64,000 nucleotides of DNA from Herbiconiux flava. GTDB lineage: Bacteria; Actinomycetota; Actinomycetes; Actinomycetales; Microbacteriaceae. This document shows, piece after piece, positions 44,536 through 51,517 of the stretch. A program made the translations under genes and the position numbers. The notes below the pieces were generated by a model, which was not told the origin of the DNA, searched no databases, and saw nothing but the letters and a program-made list of their open reading frames with translations. The first letter of the stretch is position 1. The number at the start of each line of letters is the position of its first letter. The stretch lies in assembly GCF_013409865.1 (NCBI RefSeq), contig NZ_JACCBM010000001.1:3596001-3660000 (forward strand). The letters are read 5' to 3'.

Positions 44536-44742
44536 CTAGACCTTTGGTGGCACGCTTGCTTTTTCTCGGGCGCGTCGCGCGATCTTGTTGCGCACGGTGA
44601 ACACGTTCGGGTGGCACTGCGCTTCGTGGCGTCCGGCGCTCTCCCGGGCTTCTTCGCGTGACCATGCGCACGCGAACCACGACGAGCACTCGGTGCAGAA
44701 CACGGTGACCAGCTCGATCGTCACGTCGTAGAAAATCGGCAC
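44536..44742 (-). CDS. small Cys/His phage protein
   Basis: 68 residues from GTG 44742, two bases after the terminase stop. FCTECSSWFACAWS and HEAQCH give a C-x2-C plus H/C pattern fit for one zinc ion; the C-terminus is basic (RNKIARRAREKAS). Function unknown, possibly packaging- or transcription-related. Confidence 0.65.
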   Translation of the reverse strand: MPIFYDVTIELVTVFCTECSSWFACAWSREEARESAGRHEAQCHPNVFTVRNKIARRAREKASVPPKV

Positions 44743-44744
44743 GG

Positions 44745-46514
44745 TCAGTCCCCCATAATCGGTTTTGCGTCGTCCAGCGGTCGGCTGAACCACTGGTCCC
44801 AGTTGCGGAGGGCGCGCACGCCCGCCATCAGCGGTGTGATGTCGTTCCCGTCCTCGCCGCCCTTGGGCGAGTCGAATAGCCACACGCCCGACTGGTTGCG
44901 CACTTCGCGCTTGGTCGCGATCGTCATGGCGCCCTCGATCGGGTCGAGGTCATCCTCGGCATAGCTAATCTGCAGGGTGCCGCGTTCGAGGTCGCGCATC
45001 ATCTGCACGCACCCCTTCGCGGTCTCGGCGTAGGTCTGCCGTCGAAGGCGCGGCTTGGGCCGCTTCGCGAGCGCCTCGGTAGCGGTGGTGCCGCCCTCGC
45101 CCATGTCGTCGTACGCGATCGTGGCGGTGCGGTAGCCCTTGGACAGAGCGACGAACATGTCTGGGAGCCAGAGCGTTCCGGGGCCGTGCTCGATCGTTTC
45201 GAGAAATGCGCGGCCGCGGTGGTCGCGCCATGCGGCCACAACCGCGGCGGACGAACCGTTGGGCTTGACGTCGTAACCAAACGCGACGCGCTCGGGGACG
45301 GTCGGCCATTTCTCGAGCGGACGGCGAGCCTTGATGACGAGCGCGGGCGGGATGACGGACACGCCGAACGTCTCGGGCCAGAGCGAAAGGTACTCGCGCG
45401 CCCACTTGGGCTTGTCGGTCATCTTCCGCCACCGGGCGCGCATGCGGGCCTCGGTGGTCAAGGTGCCGATGCCAGGGTGCATCGAGAGCAGCAGCGCAAT
45501 CGCGGTGTCTTCGCTCTTGATCAGCTGCCAGTCCACGTTTGGATCGACCGCGAAGTCCAGCCCGCCCATCTCGGGATCATCGGCGCGGAGGTCTTTCAGC
45601 TGGGACCAGAGCGCCCCGGCTTTCACTTCGCCCGCGGTGCCCGACACGACCAGCTTCGGTTCGTCGCGGGTGTCTTGCAGCGGCAGGATGCCAGCCAGCA
45701 GCGCGTCGCCATCCTCGACGGGGATGTCCTGGCCCTCATCAACCCAGTTGATGTCACCGGCCTTGCCTCGGTACGCGGCAGGGTCGGGTTTCAGGATCAC
45801 GAACGATGACCCATTGTCGAAGTAGATACCGGCACGGGTGTTGCCGGTGAGGATGTCGAACCCGCGCGACTCGGTGACATCCGGCGCGTCGTCGTCCTCG
45901 ACGGGCACCGGCACGAGCTCGTCACCGAACAACGCGATCTGTCGCCGCACGGCCTTCGGCTTGGCCTTGACCTTCGGGCGGGCGACGCGCATCCACTCGG
46001 GGCGGTCGTCGTCGGGCGGGTTGATGCGATCGAGCATGTCAAGCTTCCACTCGTTGATCGCCTGAATGCCGTTGATGCCCTTCTGCGCCGAGAACGTCAC
46101 CTTGTAACGCGGCCGCGACACGCACCGGCCGAGACACCAGCCCAGAATCGTGGTCGTCTTGCTGCTGCGCCGGGGCATCTCGACCACGGCCTGTTCGTGC
46201 TTCGCGTTCAGCGCGTCGGCCACGAGCAACTGCTGCGGCTGGATCGGATCGAACGGGATCGGGCGGGCGCGGAGCTCATCGATCGCGGCCTGATCGTCCA
46301 AGTCCACGAGCTCGAATCCAAGCAGCTTCATGCCTGCCAGAAACTCGGCTCTGAGCTCGGGCGTATCGTCGGTTTCACCCAGCCACATGGGCGAAATCCC
46401 GCGGGCTTTGGTCTTTTCCCAGAGCGTGTTTTGTTGGGGAGAGAAAGTCGTTCTGCCTACAGGCGGAGGTTCGGACGAGCTCTCAAAAACGACCGCCGAA
46501 GCGACCGCGCTCAC
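44745..46514 (-). CDS. terL: terminase large subunit
   Basis: 589 residues from GTG 46514, which overlaps the zinc-ribbon stop by GTGA; the frame is open 29 codons further but would overlap that gene. Walker A-like EMPRRSSKTTT lies at about 112-122, Walker B is INWVDEGQ, and the C-terminal nuclease acids include YDVKPNG, AYDDMGEGG and FDSPKGGEDGND. It pumps and cuts phage DNA during packaging. No small terminase subunit is recognised nearby; the HTH protein at 47693 or the upstream small genes may fill the role. Confidence 0.93.
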   Translation of the reverse strand: MSAVASAVVFESSSEPPPVGRTTFSPQQNTLWEKTKARGISPMWLGETDDTPELRAEFLAGMKLLGFELVDLDDQAAIDELRARPIPFDPIQPQQLLVADALNAKHEQAVVEMPRRSSKTTTILGWCLGRCVSRPRYKVTFSAQKGINGIQAINEWKLDMLDRINPPDDDRPEWMRVARPKVKAKPKAVRRQIALFGDELVPVPVEDDDAPDVTESRGFDILTGNTRAGIYFDNGSSFVILKPDPAAYRGKAGDINWVDEGQDIPVEDGDALLAGILPLQDTRDEPKLVVSGTAGEVKAGALWSQLKDLRADDPEMGGLDFAVDPNVDWQLIKSEDTAIALLLSMHPGIGTLTTEARMRARWRKMTDKPKWAREYLSLWPETFGVSVIPPALVIKARRPLEKWPTVPERVAFGYDVKPNGSSAAVVAAWRDHRGRAFLETIEHGPGTLWLPDMFVALSKGYRTATIAYDDMGEGGTTATEALAKRPKPRLRRQTYAETAKGCVQMMRDLERGTLQISYAEDDLDPIEGAMTIATKREVRNQSGVWLFDSPKGGEDGNDITPLMAGVRALRNWDQWFSRPLDDAKPIMGD

Positions 46515-46633
46515 TCGTCGGAGTCCGATCGGCCGCAACCACGGCACCAGCCACCCCACACGAGTGACCAGTGAGTATCGCGGCTGCCGCACGAGCCGCA
46601 CGGGTCACCCGCCTGCCACGCCCGGACCGTCAC
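46511..46633 (-). CDS. 40-residue zinc-ribbon phage protein
   Basis: A GTG start overlaps the HNH stop by GTGA, and its own stop overlaps the terminase GTG by GTGA. CGSC (12-15) and CRGC (30-33) form a zinc-ribbon pair. It is also in frame with the end of the longer ORF that begins at 47083. Confidence 0.6.
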   Translation of the reverse strand: MTVRAWQAGDPCGSCGSRDTHWSLVWGGWCRGCGRSDSDE

Positions 46634-47083
46634 ACCCAGCGGCGCCGCCCCCGGTAGCTGTCCTGCTCCCGCTCGGTCCGCTTCGCCCGGTTCGTCATGG
46701 CTGCGCCCAAGCGGCCACCGGCTACCTGATTGCAGCGCCTCTTGCACCACGGGCACATCGAGTGCGCTGGCCCGGTGTTCTCGTACGTCGGCTGCCCGCC
46801 CATCGCCGCGTCCTGCCGGTGCCCCACCTGCCACTCCATGTCCGCGGTCACCGGGTGCGGGCAGTTCGTGCACGTCTGCGGGAGCGTGGCCTTGTGCAGC
46901 TTCCGAAGCTTCGGACTGTGCGTGCTCCACTTCTGCTTCCGGTGATGCTGACTCATGGGCTGCCTCTCGGTAGGTCTGAACTTCACGCTCACGCTCGATC
47001 GCGCGGTGCCACCCGATCAGGCAGTACACGGCCACGAACACGAGCAAGGCGACGAACGGCAACCCGGTGTCGAAGATGATCAC
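46511..47083 (-). CDS. uncertain 190-residue ORF: membrane segment overlapping the HNH gene
   Basis: A GTG at 47083 overlaps the previous stop by GTGA. The first ~45 residues hold a strong membrane helix (LPFVALLVFVAVYCLIGW) and a charged helix. The frame then stays open across the whole HNH gene in another frame and ends with the zinc-ribbon residues. Only the 47083-46957 part is free of another gene. Either a small membrane protein with a long overlapping tail, or a remnant; the HNH frame is clearly the real product of 46630-46956. Confidence 0.4.
   Translation of the reverse strand: MIIFDTGLPFVALLVFVAVYCLIGWHRAIEREREVQTYREAAHESASPEAEVEHAQSEASEAAQGHAPADVHELPAPGDRGHGVAGGAPAGRGDGRAADVREHRASALDVPVVQEALQSGSRWPLGRSHDEPGEADRAGAGQLPGAAPLGVTVRAWQAGDPCGSCGSRDTHWSLVWGGWCRGCGRSDSDE
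46630..46956 (-). CDS. HNH endonuclease
   Basis: 108 residues from ATG 46956 with GAGAGG seven bases upstream. The HNH core has Cys pairs CTNC and CPWC, the EWQVGHRQDA segment that supplies a catalytic His, and N/H in TYENTGPAHSMC. HNH proteins next to TerL usually assist cos-type DNA cleavage during packaging. It ends GTGTGA, giving the next gene its start. Confidence 0.85.
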   Translation of the reverse strand: MSQHHRKQKWSTHSPKLRKLHKATLPQTCTNCPHPVTADMEWQVGHRQDAAMGGQPTYENTGPAHSMCPWCKRRCNQVAGGRLGAAMTNRAKRTEREQDSYRGRRRWV

Positions 47084-47331
47084 GAGCGGCCCTCCAACTC
47101 GTAGTGCAGGGTGAGCGCCTGACTCATGGCCATGAAGGCGACGATCTCCAACACCGATCGATCGAGGCCGACCAGGCACCCGTTGATGAAGTGTTCGAGC
47201 ATGGCGGGCTGAGCATCCGCGGGCGCCTGCCGGATGGCGGCCAGCGTGCTCATGTGCTCGTTGATGAAGGCATCGGCCTTCTCGAAGATGAACTCCTCTT
47301 CGGCGTACGTGTTCGTGGTGCGGTCGCTCAT
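47080..47331 (-). CDS. small early phage protein
   Basis: 83 residues, all-helical and acidic, with no recognised family. Its ATG shares one base with the preceding stop (TGATG) and its stop overlaps the next GTG. It belongs to the compact early cluster ahead of terminase. Confidence 0.6.
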   Translation of the reverse strand: MSDRTTNTYAEEEFIFEKADAFINEHMSTLAAIRQAPADAQPAMLEHFINGCLVGLDRSVLEIVAFMAMSQALTLHYELEGRS

Positions 47332-47696
47332 CAGTTGGCCTTTCGGGTCTGGGCGTAGGCGCGCTTGGCGGCCATGGTGTCGCTGGGCTTCGGGACGCGG
47401 CGCTGAGCGCGCGACTCGTGGACTGCATCACTCATCCGTGCTGCATCAAGTGCGAGCAGGAGGCGGTGGGCGGCTCCGATCCAGAGCAACCCCGTATCGG
47501 TGTCTGCCTGTCCGCCCTCGACCATGGTCGCGACGAATCGAAGCTGGGCGGCGGTCTTGAGCAGGGCGTCGGACTGCTCGAAGTTGTCGAAGGTCTGCTC
47601 TGCGTCGAGGAAGACGAGAGCGAGCCTCCGAAGCTGATCGGGCGCCTGCTCGTGGGCCTTGTGAGAACCGTTGATGGTGATGGTGAGGTCGTTCAT
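47331..47696 (-). CDS. small early phage protein
   Basis: 121 residues from ATG 47696, overlapping the upstream stop by ATGA; the longer frame is a shadow. A beta-start (MNDLTITING) precedes helices with LDAEQTFDNFEQSDALLKTAAQL. No family recognised. Confidence 0.55.
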   Translation of the reverse strand: MNDLTITINGSHKAHEQAPDQLRRLALVFLDAEQTFDNFEQSDALLKTAAQLRFVATMVEGGQADTDTGLLWIGAAHRLLLALDAARMSDAVHESRAQRRVPKPSDTMAAKRAYAQTRKAN

Positions 47697-48319
47697 GCTG
47701 CTACTCCGATCGAGACGGGTCGCTCGAAGCAGTGGACGCACTTGCCACCCGCTCCTAGCTCGTGGGTGTAGTGCTGCCAGTCGCCGGGGCAGCGGGCGTC
47801 AGCCCAGCGTGCGACCGGCTTCGCGGGTTCGTGCGCTCGCGCACGGTCACCTACGTAAGGTTCTTTCTCTAGGTCTTGGTTAAGTAGTTCTCCTGTTCCC
47901 AGTGGAACCGCAACGGTCCCCCCTAATGTCCCCCCTGCCTCCACCTGTGGATAACTCTGTCCCCCCTCAATTTCGGGGTCGTTGTCGAGCTCGGGAGCGA
48001 GGTCGATCTCGGGCTGGGCGTACATGCGGTGATAGCCGAAGTTGAGGTTGTAGACCGTGGGTCGGTAGCCCGCGCGAAGGTGCGCCACCAGGCGCTGGTC
48101 ACCCTGCCGGATGAGGTCGAGGGATTCGAGCTTGCGGAGGGCGCGTTGCACGCTCTTGGGGTCGCATCCGAGCTCGCGGGCCATGTCGGCTTTGGATCGG
48201 AACGCGCGGCTGCCGTCCACGTCTGCCACGTTGCAGAGCTTCAACAGCACGCGCTGTTCGAGGTTGGTCGCGATGTCGTAGGGCAGCTGGTCCATCCAGT
48301 CGCACGCCTGCCAACTCAT
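47693..48319 (-). CDS. winged-helix phage DNA-binding (replication-like) protein
   Basis: 208 residues. The N-terminus (about 14-95) resembles the winged-helix domain of phage replication initiators: ATNLEQRVLLKLCNVADVDG, then a recognition helix in DPKSVQRALRKLESLDLI. A disordered middle leads to a C-terminal CPGDWQHYTHELGAGGKCVHC zinc-like motif. It may start replication with host machinery or help DNA recognition. It overlaps both neighbours by ATGA. Confidence 0.7.
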   Translation of the reverse strand: MSWQACDWMDQLPYDIATNLEQRVLLKLCNVADVDGSRAFRSKADMARELGCDPKSVQRALRKLESLDLIRQGDQRLVAHLRAGYRPTVYNLNFGYHRMYAQPEIDLAPELDNDPEIEGGQSYPQVEAGGTLGGTVAVPLGTGELLNQDLEKEPYVGDRARAHEPAKPVARWADARCPGDWQHYTHELGAGGKCVHCFERPVSIGVAA

Positions 48320-48543
48320 GGCCGCTCCGCGGGAAGGTCGCTGAGGTCGAAGACGTACGCGGCGCCGTCGAGGCGGGCCAGCGGCACGATGTCGCCCGAT
48401 TTGATACGGCGGGTGAGGGTCGAACGGTCGATGCCGTAGCGCTCACACGCAACCCGTGAGCCGACTAGCTGGCCCGGCCAGATAGTCCGGGGCTGCCATT
48501 GCCCGATTGGCTGATCATCATCCACCCCAGGAGCATCCACCAT
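48316..48543 (-). CDS. HTH protein divergent from the repressor (Cro- or Xis-like)
   Basis: 75 residues with a MerR/excisionase-like HTH (VACERYGIDRSTLTRRIKSGDIVPLARLDG). It is the first gene of the leftward early/late operon and faces the repressor across 81 bases. This is the place of a cro gene in a lambdoid switch; the fold is also typical of excisionases, and it could do both. Confidence 0.72.
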   Translation of the reverse strand: MVDAPGVDDDQPIGQWQPRTIWPGQLVGSRVACERYGIDRSTLTRRIKSGDIVPLARLDGAAYVFDLSDLPAERP

Positions 48544-48553
48544 TGGTGGACGA

Positions 48554-48583
48554 ATTACAACCGTGTGATTCGGCGTGGCGCAA
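48554..48583 (-). promoter_or_regulatory. putative early phage promoter overlapping operator O1
   Basis: On the minus strand TTGCGC (48583-48578) and TGTAAT (48559-48554) are 18 bases apart, resembling -35/-10 boxes, ending 11 bases before the HTH gene's ATG. The -35 box overlaps operator O1, so repressor bound there would block lytic transcription. Confidence 0.5.
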
Positions 48584-48597
48584 TGATTAGTGCATTG
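48580..48597. promoter_or_regulatory. repressor operator O1 (candidate)
   Basis: GCAATGATTAGTGCATTG, a dyad with arms CAATG/CATTG. It is a near-copy of the site at 48611-48628, 31 bases away (three helical turns). Confidence 0.6.
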
Positions 48598-48607
48598 AGG
48601 GTCTAGT

Positions 48608-48624
48608 CATGCAATGATTGATGC

Positions 48625-48627
<3 letters not shown>
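48608..48627. promoter_or_regulatory. repressor operator O2 (candidate), over the start codon
   Basis: CATGCAATGATTGATGCATG, arms CATGCA/TGCATG around 8 bases. It overlaps the repressor ATG, so repressor could limit its own translation or transcription. Confidence 0.6.
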
Positions 48628-48986
<359 letters not shown>

Positions 48987-49076
48987 GTGGCTCTTGGTGA
49001 GCCAGTCGACAACATTAGCATGCTCCGGCGAGGTTCGCGAACCAGGGTCGCGCACCCCGCCGGAGACGGATCGGGA

Positions 49077-49093
49077 GCCCCTCGGGGAGGGGC
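49077..49093 (-). terminator. hairpin after the lipoprotein gene
   Basis: GCCCCTC (49077-49083) and GAGGGGC (49087-49093) with a 3-base loop, eight bases past the stop. It also separates the lipoprotein from tRNA-Lys. Confidence 0.6.
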
Positions 49094-49100
49094 AGATGAG

Positions 49101-49607
49101 TCAGATCGCGGCGTTCTCGACCGTGCCGGTGAGCTTGCCGGCGGGGTCGTAGACGAGGCAGACGACCGTGCGGTCGTCGAGCTCGTTCCACGAGTCTTCC
49201 GTGGGCGTGAGGTACTGCACGTCGAGCTTGGACTCGCTGTAGTCGAGGCCCACGAACTCCCCCATCGCGACGATGCACGCGTCTTGCGCCTGCGAGTGCA
49301 CGGCGTCTTCGCCCGGGAACTCGCCCTCATCGATCTCGAAGGAGGTGAACGCCTCGAAGTCGTGCGGGCCGGCGCAGTCGACCACCGGCAGTTCGGTGAC
49401 GTTCTCGTCGTCGGTGTCGTCGACGCAGTCGCCGGGTTTCACCGTGAAGACGTCGGTCTTGGTTCCGGGATCGGCCGCCTGGGACGCGCCGGGGTCGCCG
49501 ACGGCTCGGGTGGGGTCGGACGCGCCGCCGCCGGCACAGCCGGTGAGGGAGAACACGAGGGCTGCCGTTGCGGCGGCCAGGGCGAGAGGTAGGGATCGAA
49601 TGGTCAT
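49101..49607 (-). CDS. septum-formation-family lipoprotein
   Basis: 168 residues from ATG 49607. A signal peptide with lipobox SLTGC (Cys24) precedes a Gly/Asp-rich linker and a domain with four further Cys (GDCVDD, VVDCAGPHDFEAF, DACIVAMG, VVCLVYDP), matching the septum-formation (Septum_form) family of actinobacterial surface proteins. Probably exported and disulfide-bonded; the molecular role is unsettled. A GAGTA dyad 38 bases upstream links it to the LuxR regulator. Confidence 0.8.
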   Translation of the reverse strand: MTIRSLPLALAAATAALVFSLTGCAGGGASDPTRAVGDPGASQAADPGTKTDVFTVKPGDCVDDTDDENVTELPVVDCAGPHDFEAFTSFEIDEGEFPGEDAVHSQAQDACIVAMGEFVGLDYSESKLDVQYLTPTEDSWNELDDRTVVCLVYDPAGKLTGTVENAAI

Positions 49608-49644
49608 GGAGACATGGTCGGGGCGAGCATCCTCTGGGTGTGAG

Positions 49645-49659
49645 GAGTAGTTGCTACTC
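49645..49659. promoter_or_regulatory. GAGTA-N5-TACTC dyad before the lipoprotein gene
   Basis: GAGTAGTTGCTACTC, 38 bases before the ATG. It matches the site before the LuxR gene (32408) and the one at 29464. The bcp start lies 61 bases away on the other side. Confidence 0.6.
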
Positions 49660-49719
49660 AATCTGCAGCCGGCGGGATCGGAGGGGCCGGGTGTCGGAGG
49701 GATGCGAAATACTGGAGCC

Positions 49720-50202
49720 ATGACCGACACCTCCTCGCGCATCGCCGCCGGACAACCCGCGCCCGACTTCACCCTGCTCGACGCCGACGGGGTCGAGCGC
49801 TCGCTCTCCGACTTCCGTGGGCAGCGGGTCATCGTGTACTTCTACCCCGAGGCGGGCACGCCGGGCTGCACCACCGAGGCGTGCGACTTCCGCGACAACC
49901 TGAACTCGCTGAAGAGCGCCGGCTACACGGTGCTCGGCATCTCGCGCGACAAGCCGGCGAAGCTGAAGGGCTTCGAGGATGAGCAGGGGCTGAACTTCAC
50001 GCTGCTGTCCGACCCCGACAAGGCCGTGCACGAGCTGTACGGGGCGTGGGGCGAGAAGTCGCTCTACGGCAAGACGGTGACGGGCGTGCTGCGGTCGACC
50101 TTCGTGCTCGACGAGGAGGGCGTCGTGACGCTCGCGCTCTACAACGTGAAGGCGACGGGGCACGTCGCCTCGCTGCGCAAGAAGCTGAAGATCGACGCGT
50201 AG
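49720..50202 (+). CDS. bcp: thioredoxin-dependent peroxiredoxin (Bcp/PrxQ)
   Basis: 160 residues from ATG 49720 with TGGAG upstream. The peroxidatic motif is TPGCTTEACDFRD: Cys near residue 49 and the resolving Cys five later, the PrxQ pair. It reduces hydrogen peroxide and alkyl peroxides in the cytoplasm. It diverges from the lipoprotein gene over a shared 112-bp region containing the GAGTA dyad. Confidence 0.93.
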   Translation: MTDTSSRIAAGQPAPDFTLLDADGVERSLSDFRGQRVIVYFYPEAGTPGCTTEACDFRDNLNSLKSAGYTVLGISRDKPAKLKGFEDEQGLNFTLLSDPDKAVHELYGAWGEKSLYGKTVTGVLRSTFVLDEEGVVTLALYNVKATGHVASLRKKLKIDA

Positions 50203-50303
50203 CAGGGCTGCAGTCGGCTGGCCCCCCGCCACTGCCGCTGCCGCTGCCGGCGGGACGTCCGATACGGCGGACCGCTCAGAATGCGCGGCAGGCCGTCGGT
50301 GCG

Positions 50304-50750
50304 TCAGATGCGGCGGGTCGCCGCCACCACGGACGGCGTGAACAGCAGCACCAGCGCGAGCAGCGCGGGCACGAGCAGCCACCACCCCACGACCGGCGTC
50401 GCCACGATGCCCTGGAAGCAGCCGATCGCGATCACGATCTGGAAGAGCTGCCAGGTGAGGGTGCCCGCGCGCGTCCAGGCGGCGGCGCGCAGGGTGTGGA
50501 TCGCCGCGAAGGCGAGGAACACCGCGGCGATGGCGGCGAGCACCACGATCGCCAGGGCGGTCTCGTAGGAGGCGGGCTGCTCGGTCAGCAGTTCGATCAG
50601 CAGCCAGACGACGACGCCCGCCATGACGAGCGCCTCGGCACCCACGACGACCGCCAGAAGTGTGAGCAGCGGAGGCCGCCGACGGCGAGCCGCGCCCCCG
50701 TCGGAAAGACGTTCATCGGGTGTTCGTCTGTCGTTCGCCTCGTCCACCAC
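50304..50750 (-). CDS. four-helix membrane protein
   Basis: 148 residues. A basic/acidic N-terminal tail (about 1-27) precedes four membrane helices with a LAVVVGAEALVMAGVVVWLLIELL first segment. Similar small proteins occur near whiB in actinobacteria; function unknown. It diverges from whiB1. Confidence 0.75.
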   Translation of the reverse strand: MVDEANDRRTPDERLSDGGAARRRRPPLLTLLAVVVGAEALVMAGVVVWLLIELLTEQPASYETALAIVVLAAIAAVFLAFAAIHTLRAAAWTRAGTLTWQLFQIVIAIGCFQGIVATPVVGWWLLVPALLALVLLFTPSVVAATRRI

Positions 50751-50818
50751 GCCTGTTACTCCCGAGAAAACCCTTGATTTGCAAATACCAGTATGCGACC
50801 ATATTTGAGGTCAATGTT

Positions 50819-50836
50819 GCTCACAGTGACGTGAGC
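50819..50836. promoter_or_regulatory. dyad GCTCAC-N6-GTGAGC upstream of whiB1
   Basis: Perfect 6-base arms around AGTGAC, 104 bases before the whiB ATG. CRP-type sites are TGTGA-N6-TCACA, so this is the inverse orientation of that pattern; a different regulator is possible. Confidence 0.5.
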
Positions 50837-50839
50837 GGG

Positions 50840-50859
50840 TGCAGTCTGATCTGACTGCA
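50840..50859. promoter_or_regulatory. dyad TGCAGTC-N6-GACTGCA upstream of whiB1
   Basis: Perfect 7-base arms around TGATCT, directly after the previous dyad. It may be a protein site or an early leader hairpin. Confidence 0.5.
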
Positions 50860-50939
50860 ACGTCTACCGTGCCTTTGACCTTCTACCCGAATCACTCGGT
50901 CATTCGACCGCAGCACCCTGCAACAAAGGAGCTCCCGCT

Positions 50940-51188
50940 ATGGATTGGCGTGACAAAGCCGCCTGCCTGACAGCCGACCCCGAACTGTTCTTCCCCGTCG
51001 GGAACACCGGGCCGGCCGTCGACCAGATCGACAAGGCGAAGGCCGTGTGCGCACGTTGCTCCGTCACGGAGATCTGCCTGCAGTACGCACTCGAGACCGG
51101 CCAGGACTCGGGTGTCTGGGGAGGCCTCAGCGAAGACGAGCGCCGCGCCCTCAAGCGCCGCGCAGCCCGCGCCCGCCGGGCCTCGTAG
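50940..51188 (+). CDS. whiB1: WhiB1-type iron-sulfur transcriptional regulator
   Basis: 82 residues, with AAAGGAG before the ATG. Four Fe-S cysteines are at about 9, 37, 40 and 46 (C-x27-C-x2-C-x5-C), and the GVWGG turn and basic RALKRRAARARR DNA-binding tail are present. The ELFFPVGNTGPA block is that of WhiB1. It binds a [4Fe-4S] cluster and the sigma factor, and responds to nitric oxide in Mycobacterium. Next to a PdtaS-like kinase, as in Mtb Rv3219/Rv3220c. Confidence 0.93.
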   Translation: MDWRDKAACLTADPELFFPVGNTGPAVDQIDKAKAVCARCSVTEICLQYALETGQDSGVWGGLSEDERRALKRRAARARRAS

Positions 51189-51216
51189 CTCCCTACACCG
51201 ACTCGGCGCACCGTCG

Positions 51217-51388
51217 CCCCGACGCCCGGCCTCACGCAGAGGCCGGGCGTCGTCGCGTCCGCGCCCGTTCGACACCCCGACGCCCACCTCGCACCGAGGC
51301 CGGGCGTCGTTCGTTGCGCGAACCTTCGGCACTCCGACGCCCACCTCGCACCAAGGCCGGGCGTCGTCATCTCCTCGACCCTTCGCCA
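51217..51388. repeat. three tandem terminator-like repeats (57-58 bp units)
   Basis: Units begin at 51217, 51275 and 51332, each with CCGACGCCC and GGCCGGGCGTCGT. In unit 1 the arms GACGCCCGGCCT (51221-51232) and AGGCCGGGCGTC (51240-51251) pair perfectly; in units 2 and 3 the left arm has decayed to GACGCCCACCT. It lies between whiB1 and the convergent kinase and is otherwise without genes. Confidence 0.85.
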
Positions 51389-51517
51389 CCCCACCCCAGT
51401 GCTCACCTCACGCGATGTCGAGCGCTGTGGTGGCGGATGAGCTGGTTTCGCGACCGCACAGCCGCGCATCCTGAACCCGTAGCCGCTCTGGCCTGCCGGC
51501 CCGCAGCTGCGAGACCG

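Noticed and set aside
46511..47431. 306-codon minus-strand ORF as a whole
   Set aside because: Its upstream part is a shadow of the 83-residue gene; only the part from GTG 47083 was kept, as uncertain.
50819..50836. Canonical CRP site before whiB1
   Set aside because: The arm order is reversed relative to TGTGA-N6-TCACA; kept only as an unnamed dyad.
51217..51388. CRISPR array
   Set aside because: Units of 57-58 bp without spacers of regular size and no cas genes; it is a duplicated terminator.
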